Positions 9,549 to 17,514 of a stretch of DNA of 64,000 bases are shown in pieces. The notes beneath the pieces were generated by a model. The model had not been told where the DNA came from, made no database searches, and saw only the letters and a program-made list of their open reading frames with translations. Source of the DNA: JBNPEO01 sp050490315 (GTDB taxonomy: Bacteria > Actinomycetota > Actinomycetes > Actinomycetales > Micrococcaceae). The translations under genes were made by a program, and so were the position numbers. The stretch spans positions 124,001-188,000 of the forward strand of contig NZ_JBNPEO010000002.1 in assembly GCF_050490315.1 (NCBI RefSeq), in the 5' to 3' direction. Each line of letters begins with the position of its first letter. The first letter of the stretch is position 1.

Positions 9549-10238
9549 TTACGCTTCTCCTCTGATCATGCGAATAAAAAGTTCGTGGACGCGCAACTCC
9601 CCCGTCACTTCCGGGTGGAAGGAGGTAGCCAGCAATTGGCCGGAGCGCACTGCCACAATTCTAGCCTTTCCATGCAAAGTCTCGGTGTGTGCGGCGTTTC
9701 GCGGTTCAACTTGGGCCAAGATTTCTACCCCGTCGCCCACACGTTCCACCCAAGGCCCACGGATAAATACTGCATGGACTTTCTCTACCTCGGGGTTGCC
9801 GTTACGGCCAGCGCTGAATTCAAGACCAGCGAAGTCTAGGTCCGTTTCAAAGGACTCGCGTTGGCGGCCAAAGGCGTTGCGCCGGACCGTAATATCCAGT
9901 CCACCAAAGCTGCCTTGTGGGACACCTTTAAGGTCAGTGGTGGGATCAGCGATCTCATCTGCCAACAAAATCATGCCCGCGCACGAGCCGTAGACCGGTA
10001 GCCCCTCACGGATCCGTTCCTTGATGGGCTCAGCCAGATCAAAGATCCTAGCGAGTTTGTCAATGGTGGTGGATTCCCCGCCCGGGATGATCAGCCCGTC
10101 AACGCTGGCCAGTTCGCTGGGCCGGCGGACACCAATGGCTCTGGCGCCGGAACGCTCTACGGCCTGGATGTGTTCACGAACATCGCCTTGGAGGGCAAGA
10201 ACTCCAACAAGTGGATCAGCAGTGTGTGCAACTTTCAC
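9549..10238 (-). CDS. pdxT: Pyridoxal 5'-phosphate synthase glutaminase subunit PdxT
   Basis: Class I glutaminase that supplies ammonia to PdxS for vitamin B6 synthesis. Motifs visible: GLIIPGGESTTI near residue 49, the nucleophile in PVYGSCAGMILLADEI near 84, and the His-Glu pair in SFHPEVTGELRVH near 207. The start is GTG. In most actinobacteria pdxS and pdxT are close neighbours. Here they are separated by about 5 kb containing asnB and an M3 peptidase gene on the other strand. Divergent from asnB across a 97-bp spacer. Confidence 0.96.
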   Translation of the reverse strand: MKVAHTADPLVGVLALQGDVREHIQAVERSGARAIGVRRPSELASVDGLIIPGGESTTIDKLARIFDLAEPIKERIREGLPVYGSCAGMILLADEIADPTTDLKGVPQGSFGGLDITVRRNAFGRQRESFETDLDFAGLEFSAGRNGNPEVEKVHAVFIRGPWVERVGDGVEILAQVEPRNAAHTETLHGKARIVAVRSGQLLATSFHPEVTGELRVHELFIRMIRGEA

Positions 10239-10335
10239 CTGAACATTCTAGGCGTGTGGTGCGCCCCGGAGCTGCGGAGCACTGAACCCAGTAGCATTGA
10301 CAAGGATTCAAAAGACGAGCGAAGAGGTAGGCACT

Positions 10336-13011
10336 ATGTGCGGAATCGCCGGTTACCACGGTTTTGGTGAAGATGAAGCGATGTTGCGGGTTATGAATGA
10401 CTGCATCGAGCACCGCGGCCCCGACGGCGAGGGCTACTTCACCGAAGGCAACGTGGGTTTGGCCCACCGCAGGCTCTCGATTATCGACGTCGCGCACGGC
10501 CAAGAGCCGATGATTAGCGCCGATGGCGACACCGTTTTGGTGTACAACGGCGAGGTGTACAACTACCAAGAGTTGCGCGCCGAGCTCGAGGCTTTGGGCC
10601 GGTCCTTCCGTACACAATCGGACACTGAAGTGGTGCTGCAGTCCTATGAGCAGTGGGGCACTGAAGCGTTTGACCGCTTTAACGGTATGTTCGCTTTCGC
10701 CATCCTGGACAAGAAAAAGAACGTCACCGTTCTGGCACGCGACCACTTTGGTATCAAACCTCTGTACTGGGCTAACGCCGGAACCGATGCAGCGCCCAAG
10801 ATCATTTTTGCCTCAGAAATCAAGCCGATTCTTCAGACCGGCAAGGTGGCCCGCAAAGCCAACGAGCGCATTTTGTACCGCTACTTGCAGTACCGCATCC
10901 ACGATGACTCTTCAGAGACCTTCTTTGACGGCGTCTCCAAGTTGCAGCCCGGCGAGATGATGCACATCAACAATGAGACTGGCACCTTCCAGATCAGCTC
11001 ATTTACCCGCCTGCGTGAAGAACTCGAAGAGCTCTCCACGGTCAACCGCGAATACACACCGGCTGTGACCGAGGAGTACCGTCAGCGTTTCACCGAGGCC
11101 ATTCGCCTGCGCCTGAAATCTGAAGTTCCTGTGGGCTCGGCCCTCTCCGGTGGTTTGGACTCTTCGGCGGTGGTGGTCGCCATCAACAAGCTGATGCAGG
11201 AGAACGCCGAGTCAACCTCTTCGATTGGTGCAAAGCAGAATACCTTCAGTGCTGTTTTCCCCAATTCGATCAACGACGAAGAGCACTACGCTGACGCAGC
11301 TATTGCCAAGTGCAGCGGCAACATCCAAGCCCACAAGATCCTTCCCAAGGCAGAGAATTTTGCTGCTGACTTGGATGACTTTGTGCGGACCATGGAAGAG
11401 CCCATCATTTCCTCCGGCCCGTACGCGCAGTACTGCGTGATGAAGGAAGCCTCCAAGCACGTCACTGTGTTGTTGGATGGCCAGGGTGCCGACGAGATGA
11501 TGGCCGGCTACATTCCGTATTACTTCGCTTACTTGCGCCAGCTCAAGGCCAAGGGTGACTACAAAACCTTCCTGAAAGAAGCCACGTCCTCGCTGGACAT
11601 CTTCTACCGCTTGGGCCGTTTCCGCCTACAGTCCAAGCTCACCGCCAAAAAGACTGTGGCCATGAGCTCGCTGCTGAACAAGTCCTTCACTGGCCAGTAC
11701 AAGGGCGAGTCTTTCAGCAACATTGCTGACAACATGAAGCTGCGCCTGATTGACGATTTGTTCCACAAGTCCTTGCCGTCGCTGCTGCGCTACGAGGACA
11801 AAAACACCATGCGCTTCTCCCTGGAGGGCCGTGTGCCGTTCTTGGACAAGGAAGTGGTGAAGTTCCTGTTCAGCCTTTCCGATGAAGCGATCATCAAGGG
11901 TGGTTGGAACAAGCGAATTCTCCGGGACGCAACGCGTGGTTTGTTGCCTGAGAAGATCAGCAACCGCCGCAACAAGATCGGTTTCACCACCCCCGAGGCG
12001 GAGTGGTTCAAGCTGATGAAGGAGCGGATTTACCAGGTCTTTATGTCTAATTCCTTCGCTGAGCGTCCGTATTGGAACCGCGAAGCAGTTCTGACGGCTT
12101 TTGAGGAATACCTCAATGACAAAAACGACGCCGACACCATGATTTTCTGGCGTCTGCTTAACGTTGAGTTGTGGTTCCGTGAGTTCATTGATCAGAACGA
12201 AACCCCGGCTGACGTTAAGGAAAACAAGAGCGACTACGAACCGAACCCGGGCAAGAACCTGGACATCACGGTTCCGGCTGAGGCTGGTGGGGCAACCTTC
12301 CGCCGCTACCCGCTTCAGACTGGTGTTTTCAAGCGTGAAACGGATCTGGATCCCGAGGTTTTGGGTTACGTTCAGCGCTTCTTCAGCGGCCTGGCGGAGG
12401 CAGACGAGGCGACTCGAACCGCCGTCGCACAGCAGCCTTGGTACCTACTCGTGAGCGAAAAGATCGTAGCTATAACTCAGGGCCGTTCCTTCCCGGTCTG
12501 GGAGATCAATGTTTCCCCCGCAGCCCGTGTACTCAGCAAGTTTGTGAAGCGCACCCCGGCAGGGATCGGTTTGGGCAGCCCGTGGTCCATGCAGATCGCC
12601 ATCAACGAGGTGGGTTTGCCGCTGATTGTCAAAGCTGCTGCTGCCAGTGTTGTGGGCAAGTTCCAGGGCAAGAGCGGCGTATTCTACAACGTGGTGGGTA
12701 ACAACATCAACGCCATCGACGGCGCCACCCCCTACTCCTTGGGATCTTCGGCTAACTCGGTGAAGTTGGCTCCCAAGGATCCGGAGCTGGTGGCTCAGCG
12801 CTTGAGCAAGCTGATTCGCGCGAGCGTCCCGGCCGAGTTCGCTGCAACCTTCGCTGGCACTGCAATCATGGATGCCAACGATCTCGGTGTAGTTGCCATG
12901 GGTCATGACACTGACTTGCCCAAGGAAACCATCCAGGCGATCTTCAAGGACAACCCGCAGGGTCAGGGCGCGCAGGCCACCCCGATGTCTTTGGTCTTCA
13001 AACAGAGCTAA
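10336..13011 (+). CDS. asnB: Asparagine synthetase (glutamine-hydrolysing) fused to a C-terminal F420-0:L-glutamate-ligase-like domain
   Basis: The start was set at ATG-TGC-GGA because maturation must expose the Ntn nucleophile Cys; an in-frame upstream codon gives a longer frame but would bury that Cys. GAGG lies about 10 nt upstream. Residues 1-200 are a class II glutaminase domain (CGIAGYHGFG, HRGPDGEGYF). The synthetase domain has the ATP PP-loop SGGLDSSAVV near residue 270. AsnB homologues normally end near residue 640. Here the protein continues to 891 residues with a segment (about 654-891) that resembles PF01996 F420 ligase: YLLVSEKIVAITQGRSFP, GIGLGSPWSMQIAI, DANDLG and GHDTDLP. The linker (about 620-652) is Glu/Asn/Pro-rich. 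What the second domain does is unknown. Confidence 0.93.
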   Translation: MCGIAGYHGFGEDEAMLRVMNDCIEHRGPDGEGYFTEGNVGLAHRRLSIIDVAHGQEPMISADGDTVLVYNGEVYNYQELRAELEALGRSFRTQSDTEVVLQSYEQWGTEAFDRFNGMFAFAILDKKKNVTVLARDHFGIKPLYWANAGTDAAPKIIFASEIKPILQTGKVARKANERILYRYLQYRIHDDSSETFFDGVSKLQPGEMMHINNETGTFQISSFTRLREELEELSTVNREYTPAVTEEYRQRFTEAIRLRLKSEVPVGSALSGGLDSSAVVVAINKLMQENAESTSSIGAKQNTFSAVFPNSINDEEHYADAAIAKCSGNIQAHKILPKAENFAADLDDFVRTMEEPIISSGPYAQYCVMKEASKHVTVLLDGQGADEMMAGYIPYYFAYLRQLKAKGDYKTFLKEATSSLDIFYRLGRFRLQSKLTAKKTVAMSSLLNKSFTGQYKGESFSNIADNMKLRLIDDLFHKSLPSLLRYEDKNTMRFSLEGRVPFLDKEVVKFLFSLSDEAIIKGGWNKRILRDATRGLLPEKISNRRNKIGFTTPEAEWFKLMKERIYQVFMSNSFAERPYWNREAVLTAFEEYLNDKNDADTMIFWRLLNVELWFREFIDQNETPADVKENKSDYEPNPGKNLDITVPAEAGGATFRRYPLQTGVFKRETDLDPEVLGYVQRFFSGLAEADEATRTAVAQQPWYLLVSEKIVAITQGRSFPVWEINVSPAARVLSKFVKRTPAGIGLGSPWSMQIAINEVGLPLIVKAAAASVVGKFQGKSGVFYNVVGNNINAIDGATPYSLGSSANSVKLAPKDPELVAQRLSKLIRASVPAEFAATFAGTAIMDANDLGVVAMGHDTDLPKETIQAIFKDNPQGQGAQATPMSLVFKQS

Positions 13012-13023
13012 TTACGCCGAACT

Positions 13024-13080
13024 AGCTCGCGTTTGTGGCTCTACCCAGCTTAGGGTGGAGCCACAAACGCGAGCTTTTTT
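13024..13080 (+). terminator. Rho-independent terminator of asnB
   Basis: An 18-bp perfect inverted repeat (13024-13041 with 13058-13075) extends through one G-U pair to about 23 bp, with a 6-nt loop. It is followed by six T on the plus strand. It lies 12 bp after the asnB stop and is the best terminator in the window. Confidence 0.95.
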
Positions 13081-13158
13081 GTTTACTGTCTTGTTTCTTT
13101 AGGTCCTGGTTTCTAGAGGCTCTAGGCACGAGCACCTTGGGTATGAAAGTCTTATTTC

Positions 13159-15171
13159 ATGACTAATCCTCTCCTGAGCCCCAGCACGCTGCCGTACCAG
13201 CTTCCCCCGTTTAACGAAATCACCACCGCACATTACGCCGAGGCAGTGGAAGCCGGGCTTGCTGAACATCTCAACGAGATTAACGCGATCACTAGCAATC
13301 CTGACGCCGCGAATTTTGAGAATACTGCGCTGGCTATGGAGCGTTCCGGAACCCTGTTGCAACGTGCCGCAGCAGGGTTTTTTACTCTAGTTTCGGCGGA
13401 CGCTACGGATCAGATTCGCGAGCTCGAAACCAAGCTTTCCCCCCTGTTCTCCCAGCACCAGGACGCAGTGTTTATGAATCGAGATCTCTATGACCGGTTC
13501 GCAGCAATTCCTACCCAGAACATTGATCCTGAGTCAGCACGGCTCGTGGAGGATTACCTCAAGGAGTTCCGTCAGTCCGGCATCCAGCTCGAGACCGGTG
13601 CTCAGGGCCGTTTACGCGAGTTAAATACCGAGCTTTCGCACCTTGGCACCGACTTCGGCCAGCGGGCCAAGGAAGCCATGAAAAAGGCTTCGTTAATGCT
13701 CGACGACGTTGCAGACTTGGACGGTCTGCCCGCCGACGATGTAAACACCGCAGCCGAGGCAGCAAGCGCCGCAGGGCACCCAGGCAAATACCTCCTCACG
13801 CTGATCTTGCCCAGCAACCAGCCAGCCATGGCCAGCCTGAACAACCGTGAGGTCCGTCAGCGTCTCTACCAAGCTTCGATCGGGCGTGGGATTGATGACT
13901 CGGACTTGGACGTAAGGGCCACTGTTCTGGAACTCGTCAAGCTCCGCGCCGAAAAGGCAGCACTTCTTGGGTTCGCAAATTACGCGGAACTGGCCCTCGA
14001 GGACCAAACTGCTCCTGGCATCAACCAGGTTCAGGAAATGCTCCAGCGCTTAGCGCCGGCGGCTGTCCGCAACGCCAACGGCGAGGCAGAGGCTCTCGCC
14101 GAAATCGCTGGCCATCCGCTCGAGGCCTGGGACTGGGCGTACTATTCGGCCAAGGTCCGGAGCAGCCGTTACAACGTGGATGAGCAGGCGTTGCGGCCCT
14201 ACTTTGAGCTGGAGACCGTCCTGCGCGATGGTGTGTTCTACGCTGCCGAAAAGCTTTACGGTGTCACCTTCACCGAGCGCCCGGACCTCAAGGGCTACCA
14301 CCCCGACGTTCGTGTGTGGGAAGTCTTTAACGCTGACGGTAGCGGTCTCGGCCTGTTTTTGGGTGACTACTACACCCGTGAGTCCAAGCGCGGCGGTGCG
14401 TGGATGAATTCATTGGTGGATCAGTCTGAATTGCTCGGCGGAAAACCAGTGGTGATCAACAACCTGAACATCTCCAAGCCGGCCGCCGGTGAGCCAACTT
14501 TGCTCACTTTGGACGAGGTGCGGACGGCGTTCCACGAGTTCGGTCACGCCTTGCACGGACTGTTTTCCAACGTCACCTACCCGCGGTTTTCCGGGACCAG
14601 CGTGCCACGTGACTTTGTGGAGTACCCCTCGCAGGTGAACGAAATGTGGATCCTGTGGCCGGAGGTTTTGGCCAACTATGCCAAGCACTACCAGAGCGGT
14701 GAGGCTTTGCCGGCTGCAGACGTTCAAAATCTGGTTGATTCCCAGGTATGGGGCGAAGGCTTTGGCACCACCGAATACTTAGGTGCTGCACTGTTGGACT
14801 TGGCCTGGCACACCGTCACGGCCGCTGACGTTCCGGGCGATGCCCTTGCTTTTGAGGAATCTTCGCTCGCCGCTGCCGGGTTGGCCCACGATCTCATTGC
14901 CCCGCGTTACCGCACGGGCTATTTCCAGCACATCTTCGCCGGCTCCGGCTACTCTGCCGGCTACTACTCCTACATTTGGAGCGAAGTCCTGGACGCTGAC
15001 ACCGTGGAATGGTTCAAGGAAAACGGCGGCCTCACGAGGGCCAACGGCGATCACTTCCGCAAAGAACTACTCTCCCGCGGAAACAGCCGCGAACCGTTAG
15101 ACAGCTTCCGCGCCTTCCGCGGCCGCGACGCAGCCCTACAGCCGCTGCTAACCCGCCGCGGTTTGGACTAG
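13159..15171 (+). CDS. M3-family metallopeptidase (oligopeptidase A / peptidyl-dipeptidase Dcp type)
   Basis: Cytoplasmic zinc peptidase that degrades short peptides. The zinc motif FHEFGHALHGLF (HEXXH) is near residue 456, and the downstream Glu ligand lies in the following FSGTSVPRDFVEYPSQ region typical of M3A enzymes. The length (670 aa) matches Dcp/OpdA. No signal peptide is visible. No Shine-Dalgarno sequence is seen. A TATGAA box at 13142-13147 lies 11 nt before the ATG, so the transcript may be leaderless. The upstream terminator suggests its own promoter. Confidence 0.93.
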   Translation: MTNPLLSPSTLPYQLPPFNEITTAHYAEAVEAGLAEHLNEINAITSNPDAANFENTALAMERSGTLLQRAAAGFFTLVSADATDQIRELETKLSPLFSQHQDAVFMNRDLYDRFAAIPTQNIDPESARLVEDYLKEFRQSGIQLETGAQGRLRELNTELSHLGTDFGQRAKEAMKKASLMLDDVADLDGLPADDVNTAAEAASAAGHPGKYLLTLILPSNQPAMASLNNREVRQRLYQASIGRGIDDSDLDVRATVLELVKLRAEKAALLGFANYAELALEDQTAPGINQVQEMLQRLAPAAVRNANGEAEALAEIAGHPLEAWDWAYYSAKVRSSRYNVDEQALRPYFELETVLRDGVFYAAEKLYGVTFTERPDLKGYHPDVRVWEVFNADGSGLGLFLGDYYTRESKRGGAWMNSLVDQSELLGGKPVVINNLNISKPAAGEPTLLTLDEVRTAFHEFGHALHGLFSNVTYPRFSGTSVPRDFVEYPSQVNEMWILWPEVLANYAKHYQSGEALPAADVQNLVDSQVWGEGFGTTEYLGAALLDLAWHTVTAADVPGDALAFEESSLAAAGLAHDLIAPRYRTGYFQHIFAGSGYSAGYYSYIWSEVLDADTVEWFKENGGLTRANGDHFRKELLSRGNSREPLDSFRAFRGRDAALQPLLTRRGLD

Positions 15172-15176
15172 AAAAA

Positions 15177-15224
15177 TACGACGGCGGCCGGTCACCTCAT
15201 GAGGTGAGCGGCCGCCGTCGTTAT
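15177..15224. terminator. Bidirectional terminator between the M3 peptidase gene and pdxS
   Basis: Arms CGACGGCGGCCG (15179-15190) and CGGCCGCCGTCG (15209-15220) pair perfectly. Inside them CACCTC and GAGGTG pair around a 2-nt loop. Runs of A on the left and T on the right give U-tracts on both strands, fitting the convergent genes. It contains an inverted pair of the ACGACGGCGG word. Confidence 0.9.
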
Positions 15225-15234
15225 TTAAGGCTTT

Positions 15235-16194
15235 TTACCAGCCGCGATCAGCTAAACGGGTGAACGCGGTGTTGGTCAACTGGCTGGGGTCCTGCGGAGC
15301 CTGCGACGGCGGCACGTTGATGCCCACCATGGCCTCGCCCAAACCGCGGGAAACCTTGGCAATAACGTCAGGGTCGTCGTAGAAGGTGGTGGCCTTCACA
15401 ACCGATGCTGCACGCTCTGCCGGGTTGCCTGACTTGAAGATACCGGAGCCAACAAATACACCATCGGCGCCGAGCTGCATCATCATGGCTGCGTCAGCGG
15501 GGGTAGCAATACCACCAGCGGTGAACAGCACCACGGGAAGCTTACCGGTGGCGGCAATTTCCTTAACCAGTTCATACGGTGCCTGAAGTTCCTTGGCGGC
15601 AACGTAAAGCTCGTCTTCCGGCATGGAGGAAAGCTTGGCGATCTCAGCGCGGATCTTGCGCATGTGACCCGTAGCGTTGGAGACGTCACCGGTACCGGCT
15701 TCGCCCTTGGAGCGAATCATTGCGGCACCTTCATTGATGCGACGCAGTGCTTCACCAAGGTTAGTGGCGCCACAAACGAAGGGAACAGTGAAGTTCCACT
15801 TGTCGATGTGGTTGATGTAGTCGGCCGGGGTGAGAACCTCGGACTCGTCGATGTAGTCAACACCGAGGGACTGAAGGACCTGAGCCTCAACAAAGTGACC
15901 GATGCGGGCCTTGGCCATGACCGGGATGGAAACGGCATCAATGATGGCGTCGATCATGTCCGGATCAGACATACGAGACACGCCACCTTGAGCGCGAATG
16001 TCAGCTGGCACACGCTCGAGGGCCATAACGGCTACGGCACCGGCGTCTTCGGCGATGCGCGCCTGCTCTACGTTGACAACGTCCATAATGACGCCGCCCT
16101 TGAGCATTTCCGCCATGCCGCGCTTAACACGGCTGCTGCCGGTAACTGCGGCAGCGGCGTTGCCGGATTCGCCGGTTACTTCAGGTGTAGACAC
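15235..16194 (-). CDS. pdxS: Pyridoxal 5'-phosphate synthase lyase subunit PdxS
   Basis: Builds PLP from ribose 5-phosphate, glyceraldehyde 3-phosphate and ammonia delivered by PdxT. TIM barrel with KRGMAEMLKGGVIMDVVN near residue 24, where the Lys and Asp are catalytic, the DYIDESEVLTPAD segment, and AGGIATPADAAMMMQLGADG. The GTG at 16194 was chosen because AGGGG lies 5 nt upstream and the open frame further upstream encodes nonconserved hydrophobic residues. The result is 319 aa, slightly longer than the usual 295-305. Followed by a strong terminator. Confidence 0.96.
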   Translation of the reverse strand: MSTPEVTGESGNAAAAVTGSSRVKRGMAEMLKGGVIMDVVNVEQARIAEDAGAVAVMALERVPADIRAQGGVSRMSDPDMIDAIIDAVSIPVMAKARIGHFVEAQVLQSLGVDYIDESEVLTPADYINHIDKWNFTVPFVCGATNLGEALRRINEGAAMIRSKGEAGTGDVSNATGHMRKIRAEIAKLSSMPEDELYVAAKELQAPYELVKEIAATGKLPVVLFTAGGIATPADAAMMMQLGADGVFVGSGIFKSGNPAERAASVVKATTFYDDPDVIAKVSRGLGEAMVGINVPPSQAPQDPSQLTNTAFTRLADRGW

Positions 16195-16330
16195 AAAAAC
16201 CCCTATGGGTAGAAAAATTGGACTTCGCTGGTGCCGAGCAGCAGCAAAAAGCTGGACGCACCGGATGATCTGACCGAGAAGCCAGACACAAACCATAGTA
16301 GTCCCCGCCACACTCCGGGGCTGAATCAGA

Positions 16331-16933
16331 TTACCGAGATTGCTTGTACACGGTAGAAATGCGCTGAACCACTGTCACCAAGCTGGCCGCACCGAGCAGG
16401 CAGAGTGTCACAAACAGGACGACTTCCGGCAAGCCCAGACCGGTAAACCCGGTCACCACCAGCACCGAAACCAAACGTTCAGCCCGTTCAGCAATACCAA
16501 CGTTGGCGGTGAATCCAAGCGATTCCGCTTTGGCTCGAGCGTAGGAAACCACCATGCCAAGGACCAAACAGACGACGGCGGCAATAGCAATCGCGTGATT
16601 GTCACCCCGGGTGAAAAACCAGATGGTCACACCAGCAAAGAGAGCACCGTCGGCAATGCGGTCCAAGGTTGAGTCTAAAAAGTTGCCCCAAGGGCCGCTG
16701 CGTCCCTGAATTCTGGCCATCATGCCGTCAAGGACGTCTGAGAAAATGAACGCCGTTATAAACAGGGTCCCCCACCAGAGCTGACCAAGTGGGTAGAACA
16801 CCAAGGCGCCCACCACAACCCCCAGTGTGCCCACGATCGTCACAGCGTCAGGAGAGACGCCGATCTTCAGGAGCCAACGCGCAAGAGGGCTAAAAAGTCG
16901 CGTGAAAAAGCCACGCGCATAGCGATTAAGCAT
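16331..16933 (-). CDS. pgsA: CDP-alcohol phosphatidyltransferase (phosphatidylinositol-phosphate synthase type)
   Basis: Integral membrane enzyme that transfers a CDP-diacylglycerol phosphatidyl group to a polyol phosphate. The signature D-x2-D-G-x2-A-R-x8-9-G-x3-D-x3-D is seen as DVLDGMMARIQ followed by GNFLDSTLDR near residues 65-95. Several membrane helices follow. In Actinobacteria this locus (thrS-HIT-pgsA) usually encodes phosphatidylinositol-phosphate synthase, so that is the preferred role; the symbol is the conventional one. It overlaps the HIT gene by 8 bp. The acyltransferase and PimA genes that normally follow are missing here. Confidence 0.9.
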   Translation of the reverse strand: MLNRYARGFFTRLFSPLARWLLKIGVSPDAVTIVGTLGVVVGALVFYPLGQLWWGTLFITAFIFSDVLDGMMARIQGRSGPWGNFLDSTLDRIADGALFAGVTIWFFTRGDNHAIAIAAVVCLVLGMVVSYARAKAESLGFTANVGIAERAERLVSVLVVTGFTGLGLPEVVLFVTLCLLGAASLVTVVQRISTVYKQSR

Positions 16934-17510
16934 CAGCTGGCCACGCCTCGGCCACTAGCTGGCGTACCTCGCCAAGTGTTTGAGTGATGGCTTTGGTTTG
17001 GGCGATGATGGGGAAAAAGTTTCCGTCCCCACCCCAGCGCGGAACCACGTGCTGGTGCAAGTGAGCCTTGATTCCGGCGCCGCCCACCGCCCCTTGATTC
17101 ATTCCGAGGTTAAAGCCGCCCGGGTTAGACACTTGGCGCAGTACACGCATGGCCGTCTGGCTTAGTGCTGCAAACTCTGCCGTTTCTTCCACCGTGATGT
17201 CAGTGTATTCAGGAACGTGCCGGTACGGGCACACCAAGAGGTGACCAGGGTTGTACGGGTACAGGTTCAAAACCACGAAGCAAGTTTTGCCCCGGTAAAC
17301 GATCAAGGAATCTTCGTCGCTTCGTGATGGCGCAACGCAGAACGGGCAGTCGTCCTTGCCCTTGAACTGGTCCTGCCCACCTTTGATGTAGGCCATACGG
17401 TGTGGGGTCCACAGGCGCTGAAAAGCGTCAGGAACGCCGGGCAGCTGAAAGTCATCGCTCACTTCAGCATCGCCCGGATACTGTTGCTGTGCGCCTGTGG
17501 ACTCCACCAT
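16926..17510 (-). CDS. HIT-domain protein (Ap4A phosphorylase / hydrolase type)
   Basis: Histidine-triad nucleotide-binding protein. The triad is AHLHQHVVPRW near residue 160, and the N-terminal CPFC pair (near residue 54) matches zinc-binding HIT proteins of the mycobacterial Rv2613c type, which are Ap4A phosphorylases. The ATG at 17510 was preferred because it lies four bases after the thrS stop and matches the family's start. A longer frame reaches back into thrS and is basic and nonconserved. This gives 194 residues. It is translationally linked to thrS and pgsA. Confidence 0.92.
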   Translation of the reverse strand: MVESTGAQQQYPGDAEVSDDFQLPGVPDAFQRLWTPHRMAYIKGGQDQFKGKDDCPFCVAPSRSDEDSLIVYRGKTCFVVLNLYPYNPGHLLVCPYRHVPEYTDITVEETAEFAALSQTAMRVLRQVSNPGGFNLGMNQGAVGGAGIKAHLHQHVVPRWGGDGNFFPIIAQTKAITQTLGEVRQLVAEAWPADA

Positions 17511-17514
17511 GTAC

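Noticed and set aside
15235..16311. Longer PdxS starting at 16311
   Set aside because: The extra 39 residues are hydrophobic and nonconserved; the GTG at 16194 has a proper ribosome site and matches the family start.
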